The notes under the pieces: generated by a model
What the model saw: only the letters and a program-made list of their open reading frames with translations
Told to the model about the DNA's origin: nothing
The model's database searches: none
Assembly: GCA_028753945.1 (NCBI GenBank)
Contig: JAPNXP010000005.1
Coordinates: 1,984,001 to 2,048,000, forward strand
Direction of reading: 5' to 3'
Source of the DNA: Hexactinellida sp. DTS-2022
Lineage: Eukaryota > Porifera > Hexactinellida
DNA: 64,000 nucleotides
Translations under genes and position numbers: made by a program
In this document: one piece after another, positions 1 through 13,600 of the stretch
Layout: every line of letters begins with the position of its first letter
Position numbering within the stretch: the stretch's first letter is position 1

Positions 1-876
1 TTGCCTAACGCTCGCTGCCATTAACTCACGCGACTCGTTGCGAGCATCCATCATGGTGGAGCGCGACAATGTAAGCTGGTTGACGTCCACTCCTGCTGCG
101 GAAAGAGCAGGCATAACTATCATAATCGCCTTGCGAGTCGACGTCTGTGTCTGTCCAGGGCTGAATTGAAGGCTGGGTCCTCTGACGCAGCGTTTCGGAA
201 GCGGTTCATATGTTGAACCTTGTGGAGTTCGCGACACCTCTATAATCCTCCTCTTATGCAGTTATGACGAAGTGTCTTCGTCGTCAGTGGCAGAGGACTC
301 TCTCTCGCTCACTGTTGAGTCAGTTAAATTAGACTCACTGGGAGAGCAAGGCTCTGATGCTGCTGTTTGACGTTGTTGTTCGGACAGCTTTCGCTTGAGG
401 CGCTTCTCAGCAGAACGTCTGAAGTTGGTGTCCTCTGTAGCCATTGACATATTTCGTGGGCCACGTTGATCTACCAGAAACTGACGGTCAGCGAGTATCT
501 TGGTCAGTTTCTGCCAGTCTGCATGTGCGACGTCAAACAGTGTACTGAGGTGCACCGTTAACTGAGCCTCCAACTTCTCTTGCGGGGCGCTCTTGCGATG
601 TTTGTTCTTCGTCACTCGAACGTAATGCTGATGGAGACCTTTCAGTTTGCTAATTACGTGTGGCTTCGCTATTGTTGGTATGTTCGCGCGAGCCCAGAAT
701 GACAGTACCTCGTCAGCGATGGTACTGGAAGCGGTAGCCAGTGTCGATTTCTTTGACTTCATTTCAAAGAATACCCGCCGGTGAGTCGTACTGGAAGGAG
801 GTAACTGACTGAGCTCGTCAATCGCTGGAAGGGGCTGTCCGATGAGCCATATAGCTGTTGCTGATCTTGTCGCCAT
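1..876 (-). pseudogene. Transposon-like gene of an unnamed family, N-terminal part
   Basis: A 204-codon minus-strand ORF (262-876) begins MATRSATAIWLIG. Around residues 50-85 it has a segment like AEEVLSFW.RA.IPT, then LFDVAHADW near residue 115, and ends in a basic then Ser/Glu-rich tail. After its stop the minus strand is readable again in another frame from about 245 to 1, with a motif resembling MPALSAAGVDVNQLTLSRS. Together they match, from memory, the N-terminal half of a protein family present in many copies in cnidarian and arthropod genomes and usually left as uncharacterised. The stop at 262 may be a mutation or may lie in a short intron. Two other parts of the same family occur at 15960-16342 and 28117-28533. 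Transposon origin is inferred from copy number, since terminal repeats are not seen here. No function is assigned. Confidence 0.6.
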
Positions 877-2686
877 GACGTATCAAATTCAGCTAATTGT
901 TATAAATATTATAATTTTAAATTACAAAATCTCGAATATACAGTATACACGTGTTATTTGGTAATAGATTTTGATAATATAATATAACAAATATATTAAA
1001 TTAATTATATAGTCCCCAATCACTAGGAATTATGTCATTACTCATACAAGAAACTTGAAAATTTCTTAAATTTTCAACCGAACAATCAAAGCGAAATTAT
1101 TCAAAAAAATTGGGCAACAAGATGACAAGGACATACATGATGTCCTTGAGAGACTAGTTAATGATGTCGGTTTGATGTAAAAATTGCATGGAGTCAGTTT
1201 TCTAGGCAGGGTCACGTTTTGAGAGGGTGTGCGAATTTCAATTCTAAAATTATTTTTTTCCAATAGAAAAATAAACCACCCTACTATACACCGTATAATA
1301 ATTACTTAGTTTGAAAAAACCGGTTTCGATTCTGGACGAAAACTCAAGTCTGCGTGCTCTTGCATTAACAATAATAACAAGTAGTATTTATAATTAGATT
1401 TTTATAAAGGAATTTAAAAATTAATCCGCATACTGTTATCTATAATTCCCTTTGCAAGCTAGCCTCTACTTTCATTTTGAATTTTCAATTATTTGTTTAC
1501 CTTCAACAACGATAACTTCCATGTGAGAAATTTGTAAATGCCAAATTCGTAATTTGCTAACTTGTTTACCTAGTATACTCCCCGTTTGAAGCGTACCCCT
1601 GTACTTGCAATAACACTGGATCCTCCAATCGCACCAATTCTAATATTGGTGAGATTGCGACTTTTCGTCTAGAAATTATCGTCCCAATATAATTGTGAGA
1701 ATAGGCCATATTTCCAAGTTAATTCTGCTAATTTGCAGTTAATTCTTCTAATTCAGGTTGTAGTCTGGATTCGGTTAGCCGGCTAACCGGTGATTCGCTG
1801 CTAACATCAGTTTACGGTCACAGATTTTGTGACCTTTAACCGGTCTGTTAAGATTTTTCTATGATTGTAAGAATACTTTGGGAACTGATAAACAATTTAC
1901 CATGTATATTTAAACAAATATTTCACACGATCAGAACTCAAAGTTTTGCACAAATCTGATAAGGCTATTTTATTCCCCAACTAAGGTAAATTTTTCTTAT
2001 AAAATCACATTCAACTTTCAGTTAATAAGCTTTTTATTCAAAATATGTCTGATCACTATTATTTCTTGTGATTTGTATCCTTAATTTATTAAGTAGTCTA
2101 CAATAATATATATTTTCGATAAAATGCAACAAAAGACTTCTCACTCCAGCAAAATGACATCATCGTCCAAATTGATTGAGTTTATGTCAAGTTAGAGATT
2201 ACGTATAAGGGGGGTAATATCATTGCACTTACACTCGACACAGAAGATCCAAGTTGACATTACCAGGAACCTTTTTCCTGTTATTTGATGCGGTTCACAT
2301 ATTGAAATGTATTCGAAAAATTGGCTAAACACCAAATATTATAACCACACTTTCATTTTCCCTCTATTAATGATATTTCCACTGACTCTATCAAATATCT
2401 TCTTACTCAGTACAAAGCTTGTTTTGAAGTTGTGAGATTAATCTACAAACAAGAACAACACTATTTCACCTAAATTGCAAACCATCTGACAACTAAATCG
2501 TGCTGTCCTTCAAGCATGGAACGACAGAACGTAAAACTCGCACTCAAGATATTTCATGAATCAACTATTGCTAGCCTGCAAATTCAGAATGATTCGCGAG
2601 ATAATGTATTCAAAACACAAACAGCCAATTTTTATCTATCATTTTAAAAATCTGGAAAATATTTAATTTCAGTACACCACATAAAG
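877..2686. other. AT-rich intron sequence, nothing recognised
   Basis: No conserved coding frame, RNA gene or clear terminal repeats. The only ORF over 60 codons (1066-1263, minus) has no protein-like character. Confidence 0.5.
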
Positions 2687-2900
2687 CAGTGTTTCTTAAC
2701 CTTTTTAAACTTCCGCACCCCTTCAGCTTTCAAATTCAACTTCCGCACCCCTTTAGCTTTCAAATTCAACTCTCGCAGCCCCTGGTAAATGTAATATCGT
2801 TGATTTTACTATAAACAGCACTTGTACTCTTTTCCCGCACCCCCCAGAATCGTACCTCGCACCCCCAGGGGGTGCGTGCACCCCCGGTTGAGAACCACTG
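2687..2900. mobile_element. hAT MITE, 214 bp
   Basis: It starts CAGTGTTTCTTAACC and ends GGTTGAGAACCACTG, a near-perfect inverted pair. ACATAAAG is present on both sides (2679-2686 and 2901-2908), an exact 8-bp duplication as made by hAT transposases. Inside are direct repeats of a CTTCCGCACCCCTT motif. The minus-strand ORF here is MITE sequence and is not called as a gene. Confidence 0.92.
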
Positions 2901-3070
2901 ACATAAAGGAACACGTTTGAGAGACGAGTTTTCAAAGCCCCTATTACGAGAATTCCACGTTTTTCTTTTCTAGAGCGTATTGTAGTTGGATTGAAACCTG
3001 GGAAGCAACAATAATAGCAAGCAAAGCGTCACTCACCCGCTAGACATTCACTAGTAAGGCACACGTCCAT

Positions 3071-3775
3071 AGCTAAGTTTTATTCCTGATTCTGATACTT
3101 TAGGGTATATCTCGCGATTTAAGCTCCCATGCCGGCCTCGAAAATTTGGCAAACTTTATTATAGTGACAAATTCAAAAGGCCTCCTGCAATCAATTTGAA
3201 AAATTTAGGCTCCTCTCTGAACATTTCATAAATTGAGATTAGAGTGTTTCTGAACAGTATACAATAAGTACTAGCCCCACTGAAAATTTCAACTCAATCG
3301 GGACTCTTCTTTTAATGTAATAACCTTTTCAAGATTCCTACGTCATTTGTCATCATGGGAGGTCCATTCTTAAAAGGTTTTTTAAGGGATTTGAAGCATA
3401 TCTCATCCTATATACATGCAATAACCTTTTAACTCGCTATGTAGTATGTCTCCATGTAAATCTCGGTAAAAACCTAAATTTAGCACCATGGTGACAAATG
3501 ACGTTGGAATCTTGAAAAGGTTATTACTTTAAATGTATAGTCCCGATTGAGTTGAAATTTTCAATGCAGCTAGTACTTATTGTATACTGTTCAAAAACAC
3601 TTTAATCTCAATTTATGAATTGTTCAGAGAGGGGCTTTAATTTTTCAAAATGATTGCAGGAGGCCCTTTTGAATTTGTCACTATAATAAAGTTTGCCCAA
3701 ATTTTCGAGACCGGCATGGGAGCTTAAATCGCGAGATATATCCTAAAGTATCAGAATCAGGCATAAAACTTAACT
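3071..3775. mobile_element. Fold-back element with inverted arms of about 270 bp
   Basis: The left arm (about 3071-3340) and right arm (about 3505-3775) are inverted copies; both carry CTGATTCTGATACTTTAG and ATCTCGCGATTTAAGCT in opposite senses. A spacer of about 160 bp separates them, itself with partly inverted AACCTTTTCAAGATTC motifs. There is no coding capacity. Long arms suggest a MULE/fold-back type, but no duplicated target could be fixed. A decayed relative lies at 43950-44540. Confidence 0.8.
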
Positions 3776-4406
3776 TCCAGAGGTTGGTCAAGGAATCTTA
3801 GATTTTGACCCTACTATTAGTTCCCTAAGAAATTGAGTGAAAAATAAATATACACGTATAAACAAATTTATTACAAACAGTACCTTATGAATCACTTTTA
3901 TCGTTCAGTTGTGGTTGCATTATAATTGCATAATTTGTAATGATGGTTGTACTATGTTGTCTAAATGTATGCAAACTATTTAATATCTCCCAGAAGGAAG
4001 TGCTATATAGTAGCACTTTCAACAATTTATAGGATTACAGTATAAAATATGAATTAATGTAATGATATTTGGATATATCTGATGAATATAAAAAATGCTA
4101 CCATTATCATAAATTGGGCGTAAACCACTAAACTACATTCCTAAGGACCTCGAGTCCCAATAGATTCGCCATACCTGACTACCTAGTAGTGGATATTATC
4201 TAGAGTGATAAGAGTACTAGATTACACGAGAGTAAGTATTCAAGAAAGGCCTCTCTTTTTTTCCATTTTCGAATACCTGCCCATTTGTATAATTAAGTAG
4301 TATATGGGTGAGTCACGTGAGTGTACTTTATATTTGTGCAATGTGACTTCCTATCCACCATGTGATATTTGAATTATTTTTTCCAATGAATTTATGTTTA
4401 TATTAG

Positions 4407-4615
4407 GGATGGTGCTCAATATTAACATGGGGTTTACCAATCTTGAAAAAGAAAACGCCAATGATGAACAAGAACGCGTCTATGCTCTTTATATAGGAGA
4501 TACTATTTATATATCAGGCGATACAGGATCTACTGAGCTTACTGGCCCTTCTAAAAAGAAAATGAATTCTGTATGCATATTTTTTGGCGAAGAAGATTGC
4601 AATGAACTTGAGCAG
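4407..4615 (+). CDS. SUPT16H: SPT16 exon (end of aminopeptidase-like domain, linker)
   Basis: The acceptor is the AG at 4405-4406 and the donor follows CAG at 4615. The exon opens two bases into a codon and ends in phase 0. It encodes [10 protein letters not shown], the typical end of the peptidase-M24-like fold, then YALYIGDT, a lysine-rich stretch and the acidic [11 protein letters not shown]. In human Spt16 the matching acidic linker is longer. The upstream exon is not in the window. Confidence 0.93.
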
Positions 4616-7600
4616 GTTTTAATTAAATATATAAATTTGTTTAACCATTGTATATTTTCTTTGTCTATTTTTCGAATTCCGTAATTATTTATGTTATATT
4701 AATGTGTTGATCAACTTATTTATTTCTGCCTTTGTCCTTATTTCATCTAATGTTATCGCTTGCTTAATGAAGTAGCGTTTAAATGGTGCAGTTTTGATGA
4801 TGATGTAAAGACTGACGTTCAAACAGCGATCAATATGTTCTGTTAAAAAACTGGTTAAAGAAGATCGAAAATTTATACAGTCGACTTCGCTTAATAGAGT
4901 CACCTCGTGACCAGGTTCCTTTGACACGATTAAGCGGAGAAATCTATTAACCGAAATATTTAAGTCAAACTGTCATTCCGTTCTATAAATCCTGTGTAAT
5001 TTTGACCCCAATAAGCGGAGAAATATATTTTCCTGTGGCTCTATTAATCGGAGTCGACTGTATACGAATATATTTCAGCAATATTCCATTTAATCTTTTT
5101 TGAATACTTTATCAATACTTGAATCTTATAAATAGGTATGTTGAGAACCAAATGAACGTTCATTTTGGTTGCAAGTTGATAATCTTATAATAATGTAAAA
5201 TACTATATGGTACCGTATTGCCTTGAATAGTAGCCGGGGCGATTATTAATTCAAGCCCACCCAAGTGAAATGTTATGATTTTCGAGAATGGCGAATATTT
5301 GTGGAATATAATCATTTGAGAGAGTCAATAATTGTAGGAAATTCTAGCTTAGGTTTGCCATCTATAATAACTACTTGTGTTCTACGATCTTTGATAAGTA
5401 TACTCGGCTTTGATGGACGATATTCAACTATTTAAAATGCTACAAAACTCTCCGAATCCAATCCTCAAACGGTATCAGCTCGTAGCGTCAGGCGAGGACT
5501 AAAACGGAATTGGTATACATAGTTGTTTTACGGAGCGCCTGCATTAGTTCGGATTGTATTTTTGTCTTAATTCGAATTTACGATATTGGCGTTAGTTCGA
5601 AAGTTAGATATGCATTAGTTCTAATTAATTCTGGTGTAGGCATTGGTTCGAAGGTTAGATACGTATTAGTTTAATTAATTTTGATGTTGGCATTAATTCG
5701 AAAGATAGACTGATTTTACTCCTACAGTCCTAATTATTTCTTAACGTATTTTCATAAAATAAAATAATAACTTGTTTATAGTATTAGTTTATATTTTTAA
5801 TAGAGAAAATGGAATAGAAAATGAATTATAAATATATAAATTAAAATAAAAGGAATAATCAATTAATTAATATCTGAAACTCTTCTTCGATGGGAGTTTC
5901 AGATATTTGTTAATAGGATAATTATAGGATAATTGTGTCCAGGGGCGTAGCTAGAGTTATTGAACTGGGGGCGCACAACCGGCGCACAACATTAACTGAT
6001 GGCGCATTTCTTATATTGTTTAACATATATTTTACATCCCGGGACTCGTTCTTTTAGGCTCTGATGGATTTATCACTTCATATTATTTCACAGTGTAATA
6101 ATGGTTATTCTTTGATTGCAAACATTGTTCCACATATCACAAAATTTATTAGAGCTTCACACCAATAGGCAATAGAGACAATAGTTATGAAATTATATCA
6201 CTTAATATTTAATACCTTAAATGAAACTTGCAAAGTTTCCACATATTTATGGTTACAAGTTTAAATTGTAAATGTGTCATACAGTAAAGTCTCGTTATAA
6301 CGAAGTGCTCGGGACCTTAGTTTCATTTCGTTATAAGCGGAGTTCGGTACGGAGCTCGATCTAAAAGAGTTCATTACAAGTATAATTTCGTTGTAACCGG
6401 AGTTTATTATAAACGGAATTCGTTATAACCGAGTTTGTCATAAGCAGAATTCGTTATACCGGAGTAATTCAATAGATTATAGGCTATATGGGATTTAATT
6501 GACTTCGTTAAAAGCGGAATTTCGTTATATCCATTTCGTTGTACTCGAAGTTTTATTAATGTAATAAGATAGAAGGATTTCCGGACCATTGGATGACTTC
6601 TATATAAGCAGATACTTCGTTGTTCGTTCTATCCGACTTGGTTATAACGGGAGTTGACTGTATGTTATGTCAATTATATCAAACAGTCGATTTTACAAAT
6701 CTACATCCAAAATGTCGATTTTGTAAAATCAACATAGAAACTTAAGTTTAATTTGTAAAATAGTTGATTTTATAAAATCGACATATTTTATTCGTTCATT
6801 TTGCAAAATCACCCTGGAATATTTTTTTCATTCTAGTAAAAAAATTCATTTGGTAAAAAGAATCTTCATACAAGTCGGTATATACTTGGATGAAGCGAAT
6901 TCTGAACAAAATGCATCAAAACCTAGGCTTATCCGAGTAATATAGTCAAAGTCGAACATTAGTTTTAGTTCCCTTGATTCATGTTGATATTGTAAAATCG
7001 ACATGCTGATTTTGTAAATCAACATTTAACAAAATCGACATAACATATATATATATATCAGAAACATATATATTGAATCTATTGATCTATCCCAATCCAA
7101 GTAGGGGCGCCTCAAGGGGCGCATGGGAATAAAGTGGGGGCGCCCCCCTGGCTACGCCCTTGATTGTGTCCCAACTCACGTAGGATAATTCTGTCCCAAC
7201 CGGTCAATAGTTGCTCTACATTGTGCACAACAATTCGAGTGCCTACATGGCATAAATATTAATGTATCCAACCGTTGTTGAAGGTAAACATCACATGACT
7301 TTACTATTTGTGTCTGGCTCATCAATTACAATTGAACCATCTGGTAACAATCAATAGACTGATTTGAAGAAATGCAATTCGCTGATGATTGACTCAAACA
7401 TTCTAGGAATTTCAATAAATACGGTTTCACTAATAAGCTTCTCCTTGTTAATTGTTCGTAATTAAACATTTATTCTCTTTTTCTTCTTTCTATTTCTAGT
7501 TATCTTGTTCTCTTCTGTGTTTCATTTTAAACGAGATAATTCAATATCCAATCAGCGATCAGCATACAGAATCATCATAAAATTCCATATTCTTGGATGA

Positions 7601-10600
7601 CTTGATCTTGATCTGACTACAGATTTCAATCATGCATGGTTACTTTCGGCTCCTTTATTTCTTCCAATGTACAAATCAAAAATTGATAACTCTCCCGAGT
7701 TAATTAGAGTTAACCAGTAGTTTTGAGTATCTAGGAAATTCTTCAAATTGTGGCATTTCAGTGTCTGTAGTGGTACTCTAATAATAATTGAGAGCAATGA
7801 ACAAGTAGATACAATTAATCTCTTTCTAGTTTCTAGGAAAGGTAATGCCATAGCCTTTCATATAAATGTGGCAAGTCAAGAGTTTCCTTTGTAAGATGAT
7901 GTCAATCTACATTTTTTGGATTTTTCCAAATATGTTCTGTGTAATGAAACCAACAACCATATATTCTGCTTCAGGGATATACATTTTACATTTATTACGG
8001 GTCCAATTCACAATCTGACATCGTGGAAGTTGGTTGTAGCTGAGGAATCAGAGCCTTTGATCTTAAAAAGAAGAGCTGTATACAGCTCTTCTTCTTTATT
8101 AGTAAGTAGGCAGTGAATCAAAGGAACAGTACGTCTTCCAATCGTATTAAAAACGTACTTTATTGATAAAATGTTTAGGGATGGCGTAAAATGTGCTATC
8201 GAAATCTATTTTGTTGCCATCTGCAAGTTTTTGGTATATTCTATCTGGGAAAATTTAACAGCAATTTGATCTTCGAGTACAACGGCAGCCTTTTGATGTC
8301 ATGCAAATTTGTCGCTGGGAACTGCTTACAGAATTCGCTTGTAAATTTAGGTATTTTCGGCTGCAATTATTTCCTTGCCCGAAACATGGAAAATTCGCAT
8401 TGTGCGACTGTAACCATGACACCTGCAGGATCTGACCTTGTGACTTCATTGAAATTTCTTTCAGATTGTCTCTAGAAGTCATAGCTTTTCTCTTTATTTT
8501 CATGAACTTCAGTTTTATATTCTTCAACATTGTCGTTATGCTCTGATTTGGGGTAAACTAGATTAACTTCTATATTAAGTTTTGTACTCACTTTGCATCC
8601 ATTCTTGAGAAAAGTATATTTTTAAAATTTTTAAGTGATGTATGTCGTTTTTTGATTTATGACAAAAGTATTTACATCCATCCCACCTAGTAATAGCATT
8701 TCCACCTTTGCGTCGATATTGATCCAGGATATACCACAGTCGGCAACCATTGGAATTTGCGTTGCTAATAAATTTCAGGCATGGGGCCAAGCCCCAAAGG
8801 GCTTAAGCCCTTTGGACTTAAGCCCATTTTTGAGAGGGCTTAAATCCGGACTTAAGTCCTCCTTTAATATATGGGCTTAAGTCCGGACTTGGACTTAAGC
8901 CCTTTATAGATGAGCTTCAAGCCCTTTTCCGAGCTCTTTTCAAGGCACTTATTCAATAAAATACTGTATTGATCTCTAAATAATTAGAGTAAAAGACTTA
9001 AGTCCGGACTTAAGCCATTCGTTAAGGGCTTGAGCTTGGACTTATGCCCTTTTTAAAAAAGGGCTTAGAAAAAGGGCTTGGGCTTAAGCCCTTCTGTTTA
9101 GGGATGGGCTTGGACTTAAGCCCTTTTGAAAGGGCTTGACCCCCTGTCTAGTTGCTATTCATGATGCTATAATATACGTTTAATTGATATATTATATATT
9201 TCTAAGATACCTAAGAATCAAAGAAATGTCATTTCTTTACTTACTCCATCGGGATACAAATTCCTTTACCAAGTAAGGCAAACACCACGTCAGGTGGATG
9301 ACTTGTCTGAATACCCCCGATGACCCTGATGCTCTCCTGAATTGCTACAATTGTACGCTATCTGGCATATACGAACGACAAGCCCCAGCTCGAAATAAGT
9401 CATCATTATTCGCGTACAAGTACCATGGTTTAACGAAGCCACCAAGAAGTCTAAACTTATGAAATGGAAGCAGAATTGAAATGACGCCCCTCGGGTCATG
9501 CTGATGATCTGGTTGATTACCACAAAAAGAAAAATCTTGCTTCTTACCTAATGAATCTGAGCCGACGCGAGTTTAACTGACTAGGTAAACCATATTTCCA
9601 TGACAAACGCAAGCTATTTCTGGAGGCTAAAATACTGCTTGGGTTGTATCAACAACAACAACAACAACTACTACTACTACCATCGCTTTCTGACGACGTA
9701 ATCTCTTCTCAAAAATACGCATATTTCTACACACTAAAGGTATATAACATCATGGCCAGTATTAACTCTTCAAATCTGCCACCTCACTTATCTCTTCTGG
9801 ATCCATCAACACCTACCACGTATTTTACAGAATTCCTTGAGCTGTCTGATCAAGACATTACCAGCCTGGTTAAATCCACAAATAAGACTTGTGATATTTA
9901 CCCTATTCCATCCTGGACTGTAAAATCTTCAATGCAGATCCTTACGCCTGTCCTGAAGAAACTTTCAACACCTTTCTCAAAAGCGGTCGCTTTGTTCATC
10001 ATTGAAACTTGCAATAATCCGTCCTAAGCTTAAAAAACAACACTAGGATCCCTTTCTGCTCAACTATCGTCCTCTTTCAAATCTTTATATCGTGTCTAAA
10101 CTTCCGAAAAAGCGGCCGCTTTACAGTTTGTTTATCATCTCAATGACACGATCTCCCCAAGATGCAGTCTGCTTGCCGCCAACATCATAGAGCACAGTCC
10201 GGACATCCTGCTGAACATGAAAAGTCATCATGATCCACTCCTGGTTCTACTCGATCTATGTGTCTTGGTGTTTGCACCTTGTATCTAACCAATAAACTAT
10301 TAATAAATGTTTCAAAAGAGAATTCCAGGTAGTTGGAACAAGACAGCAGCTATCCAAATCCCATTAGGATGGGATCTCTTTTGACAATTCCTACATCTCG
10401 GCATCACATGAGGTGATGAACCTTGGAACCTGGTTTAACATACATCTTTCAATATCAGCACATGCAACCAGCGTTTCACCTTCCTGTTTTACTTCATCTA
10501 TCACATCCGTCGCATAAGGAAATATCTTAATCGAGATGTGTGTGCGACATCCTCACAATCTCTTTGCTCGTCTCTAGCGTGTTCAGAACAGTGCTGATAG

Positions 10601-13600
10601 GCTCATCCACCTCTCCCCTCTTTTTTCTCCATCATCTCCCCTCCAACAAGAACTTACTGCTGCCCTTTAATTATCGATGCATATATAAGATCCTTTGATC
10701 CCTTCAAATCCATCCACTCTCTCGCTCCTTCATATATCAAAGAACTCATGAAGGTGATGCAACATCCACATCGTGCACTCAGATCTGGCACATTACATCT
10801 CACGAACTAATCCAGAGTTGTACGTAAGCTCGCGGGCCGTGCCGCGGTCTATGCCGGCCGAAAAATAATTTGTGAGCCACGAGGGCCTACCGGATTACCG
10901 CTACTCCGCATTCCGTTTTGAATTATCACGAGTTACCAATTGGGAATACTTAAAAGTAGAAAGTGTTAGATATGTATAACGTGACAGACAGAGCACAAAT
11001 AACTCATTGAATGAACAAATTTACTCTCGACCAATTAAATTACAGTCTCAGTTCGGCATTCTATAATGCACACAGATCAACCGAGAGAGACACTTAAATA
11101 TAAAAAATCTATATATAACCCTATAGTCTAGTCATATAATTTCAAATTTACCATTTCTTTAAAATATCGTACGTATTTGTTTATCAATCGTGATGTCTTT
11201 TGTTGAACAAGTCGAACTCGTCGAACTATCTGCTCCCGAACTCGACCCATCTTAACGATAACTCCGTATGTGCTTAACTAATTTTCAACACCAAAAAGCA
11301 AGTCAGAAGTATGGAAAAACTACAGGTTCATCCGTATATATGGAATTCTAGTGCCTAATGAATGTGCGTACTTTCGCTGCAAATAGGTGTTTACCAGATC
11401 GCGAAATTCATGCAATTCGCATCTGTTGCGACATCGAGTATCAATTAATGAAGGTTCACTTCCTGGACGAAATTCAGTGCAGAGCCACTGCTTGTCGAAA
11501 GCTAAGAAGATGCAAGTCAAGCTCAGAGATATCTTGCATGAACTCATAAGTTACTCTACCGTTGCGCTCACCACCGATATGTTGACGGACAATTTCCGGA
11601 AATTTAACTACCTCGATGTGCATGCGTTCTGGGTCACCAAGGAATTCGAACTGAAGCATTGTTTGCTGCCAGTGGAACACTTTGGGACACACTCTCACAC
11701 CGGTTTTGAAACATCACAAAATAATTACAGAGGATTGCGGCATGATCAGCTTTCCGCACCAGTCGTTACGGATAAAGGGTCCAACATAGTCTCCGGATTG
11801 CGCGCGCGCACAGTGGCTTATTGACAGGAAGTAGTGCAAAATTTCAATGTTCTCAAATCACACTAAACCATTTTTATCGTTTTAAGCATAAGCTAAAACG
11901 TAGGAAAGATAAATTTCAGCTAAAAATTCGAAAGGGTTTAGGAGATATAATGCATCAAATCATGACACAACAGAATCATTTTATTTTTGAATTTTGTGGT
12001 TTCATAATCTTGCTTTAGATAATGCTCATATTCTCTGTAGGCTTCTTTCATTATGACCTAAGACTTTCAATACATATTATTGTACCTTAGATCATCCTAA
12101 AACAGTTGAGTTTCAAATATATATCACGTCAACTCTAAGTGTAGTGGATCATTACAAAATATGTTTCAACTAAAAGTCCGGACAGATATATACCTTTTTA
12201 GGAAGTGCCTAATTTTGTGGTGCCGTCAAGTGCCGTGTACCCAGACACGTTTTTATCTTATAATGACCTAATAAACTTCTGTTTTAACCACTTTCTAACC
12301 CCGCGCAAACCCGCGCAAACCAAAATCTACTTGTCTATATACGGGGGCTTTTAAAATTTATATACCAAGATATTAATTTTTCTTATCGAAATTTCATCTA
12401 TTAGTAAACTACAATGAATAATTTAGAAGTATACGGGTTGAAGAATCTATACAGGTTGCTGTAATGGAATAGAAAACGCAAGGGTGATCAAATGCCAAAA
12501 TTGGATCAAGAAAAACTGGTCGAATCGTTGATGTTAATAAAACTGGTTATTTAACAGGCCTAGGCTCTCGAATTACATTATCAAGTTAATTTATATCTAC
12601 ACCATGCATTTATTTAGAGTTGCACATAAATTCATTAGCTCTAGTTTATTTGAAAATACTAATTTGGCAAATATTTGTGGAAACTATGGGAGTCTAAAAA
12701 AATACTATGACGTCATAACTTAAAAATAAGAAGCCGTACTATTTTTCTGAGTCCATAAATTGATTCACAGGTATCGATAACTTATTGGTATATAATACAT
12801 TTGATAGGTCTATCTGACCTGGAAATACCTAATTCCTGTGAATGGTCCAAATAAACCACTGTGGCGCGATTCTCCCAGACTTGCCTCAATATGTCACCGC
12901 TTCCACACAGGTTTCACCGATGTCTGCAAAGAGACCCAGCGCCTGGTTCCAGGGTTGAAGAAATATGAAGACGCGGCAGCAGCTCTCTGTCAATATGTGA
13001 AGCAGGTTACAGTGACAAACTCTTTCTTCTCGCACAGTGACATGTGTGATTTGATGATGGAGTGTTCGAGACTCGAACACCCCCTCATCAATCACACAAG
13101 TTACTGTGCGACAGATTTTTCACCATTGCGGGGCCATCCGAATGAAATCAACTCCTCTAACATCCGAAACTCGTCGTGACTTCCTCTCTTCAAGAAAAAA
13201 CTGAAATCACACTTGTTTGTAGAGACATTCAAACTGCGATTACGTGACATTGCTACAAACTTGGCGTCGTAAGTAAATTTTCAACATTCGAATTTGAGAA
13301 AGTTGAAATAGCCATTAATTTGCTCTATAACTATCTAGTAAATATCCATCTATACTATTAGAACACAAACCTGTATATGTGTGTGTATATATTTGTTTGT
13401 ATGTTCCGAGCAGAGTATTTTATAAGGATTAAAAAAAGTTTTTTTAATGTTTTCGTGGAATAAAAAAATGGATTTTCGGTAGAAATGGAATCTTGAAATG
13501 GATATCAGACGATACAAACTCACCATTCAAGGGAGTAAAAAAATGAAAATAGGAATAAAAAAATGGGCCAGGAATAAAAAAATGGGCTTATAATATACCC

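Noticed and set aside
262-876. Minus-strand 204-codon ORF as an antisense host gene
   Set aside because: Its words match a multicopy transposon-like family found twice more in the window, so a host gene is unlikely.
1-4406. Search for the preceding SPT16 exon
   Set aside because: No plus-strand segment ending in the right phase resembles the aminopeptidase-like domain, so it must lie upstream of the window.
9644-10027. ORF starting with poly-Gln as a host protein
   Set aside because: The Gln run comes from a CAA microsatellite and the rest is LINE reverse transcriptase.
12838-13179. Whole ORF as one hAT transposase segment
   Set aside because: The second part (from about 13080) matches a LINE ORF2 C-terminus instead, so the frame is a fusion of two remnants.
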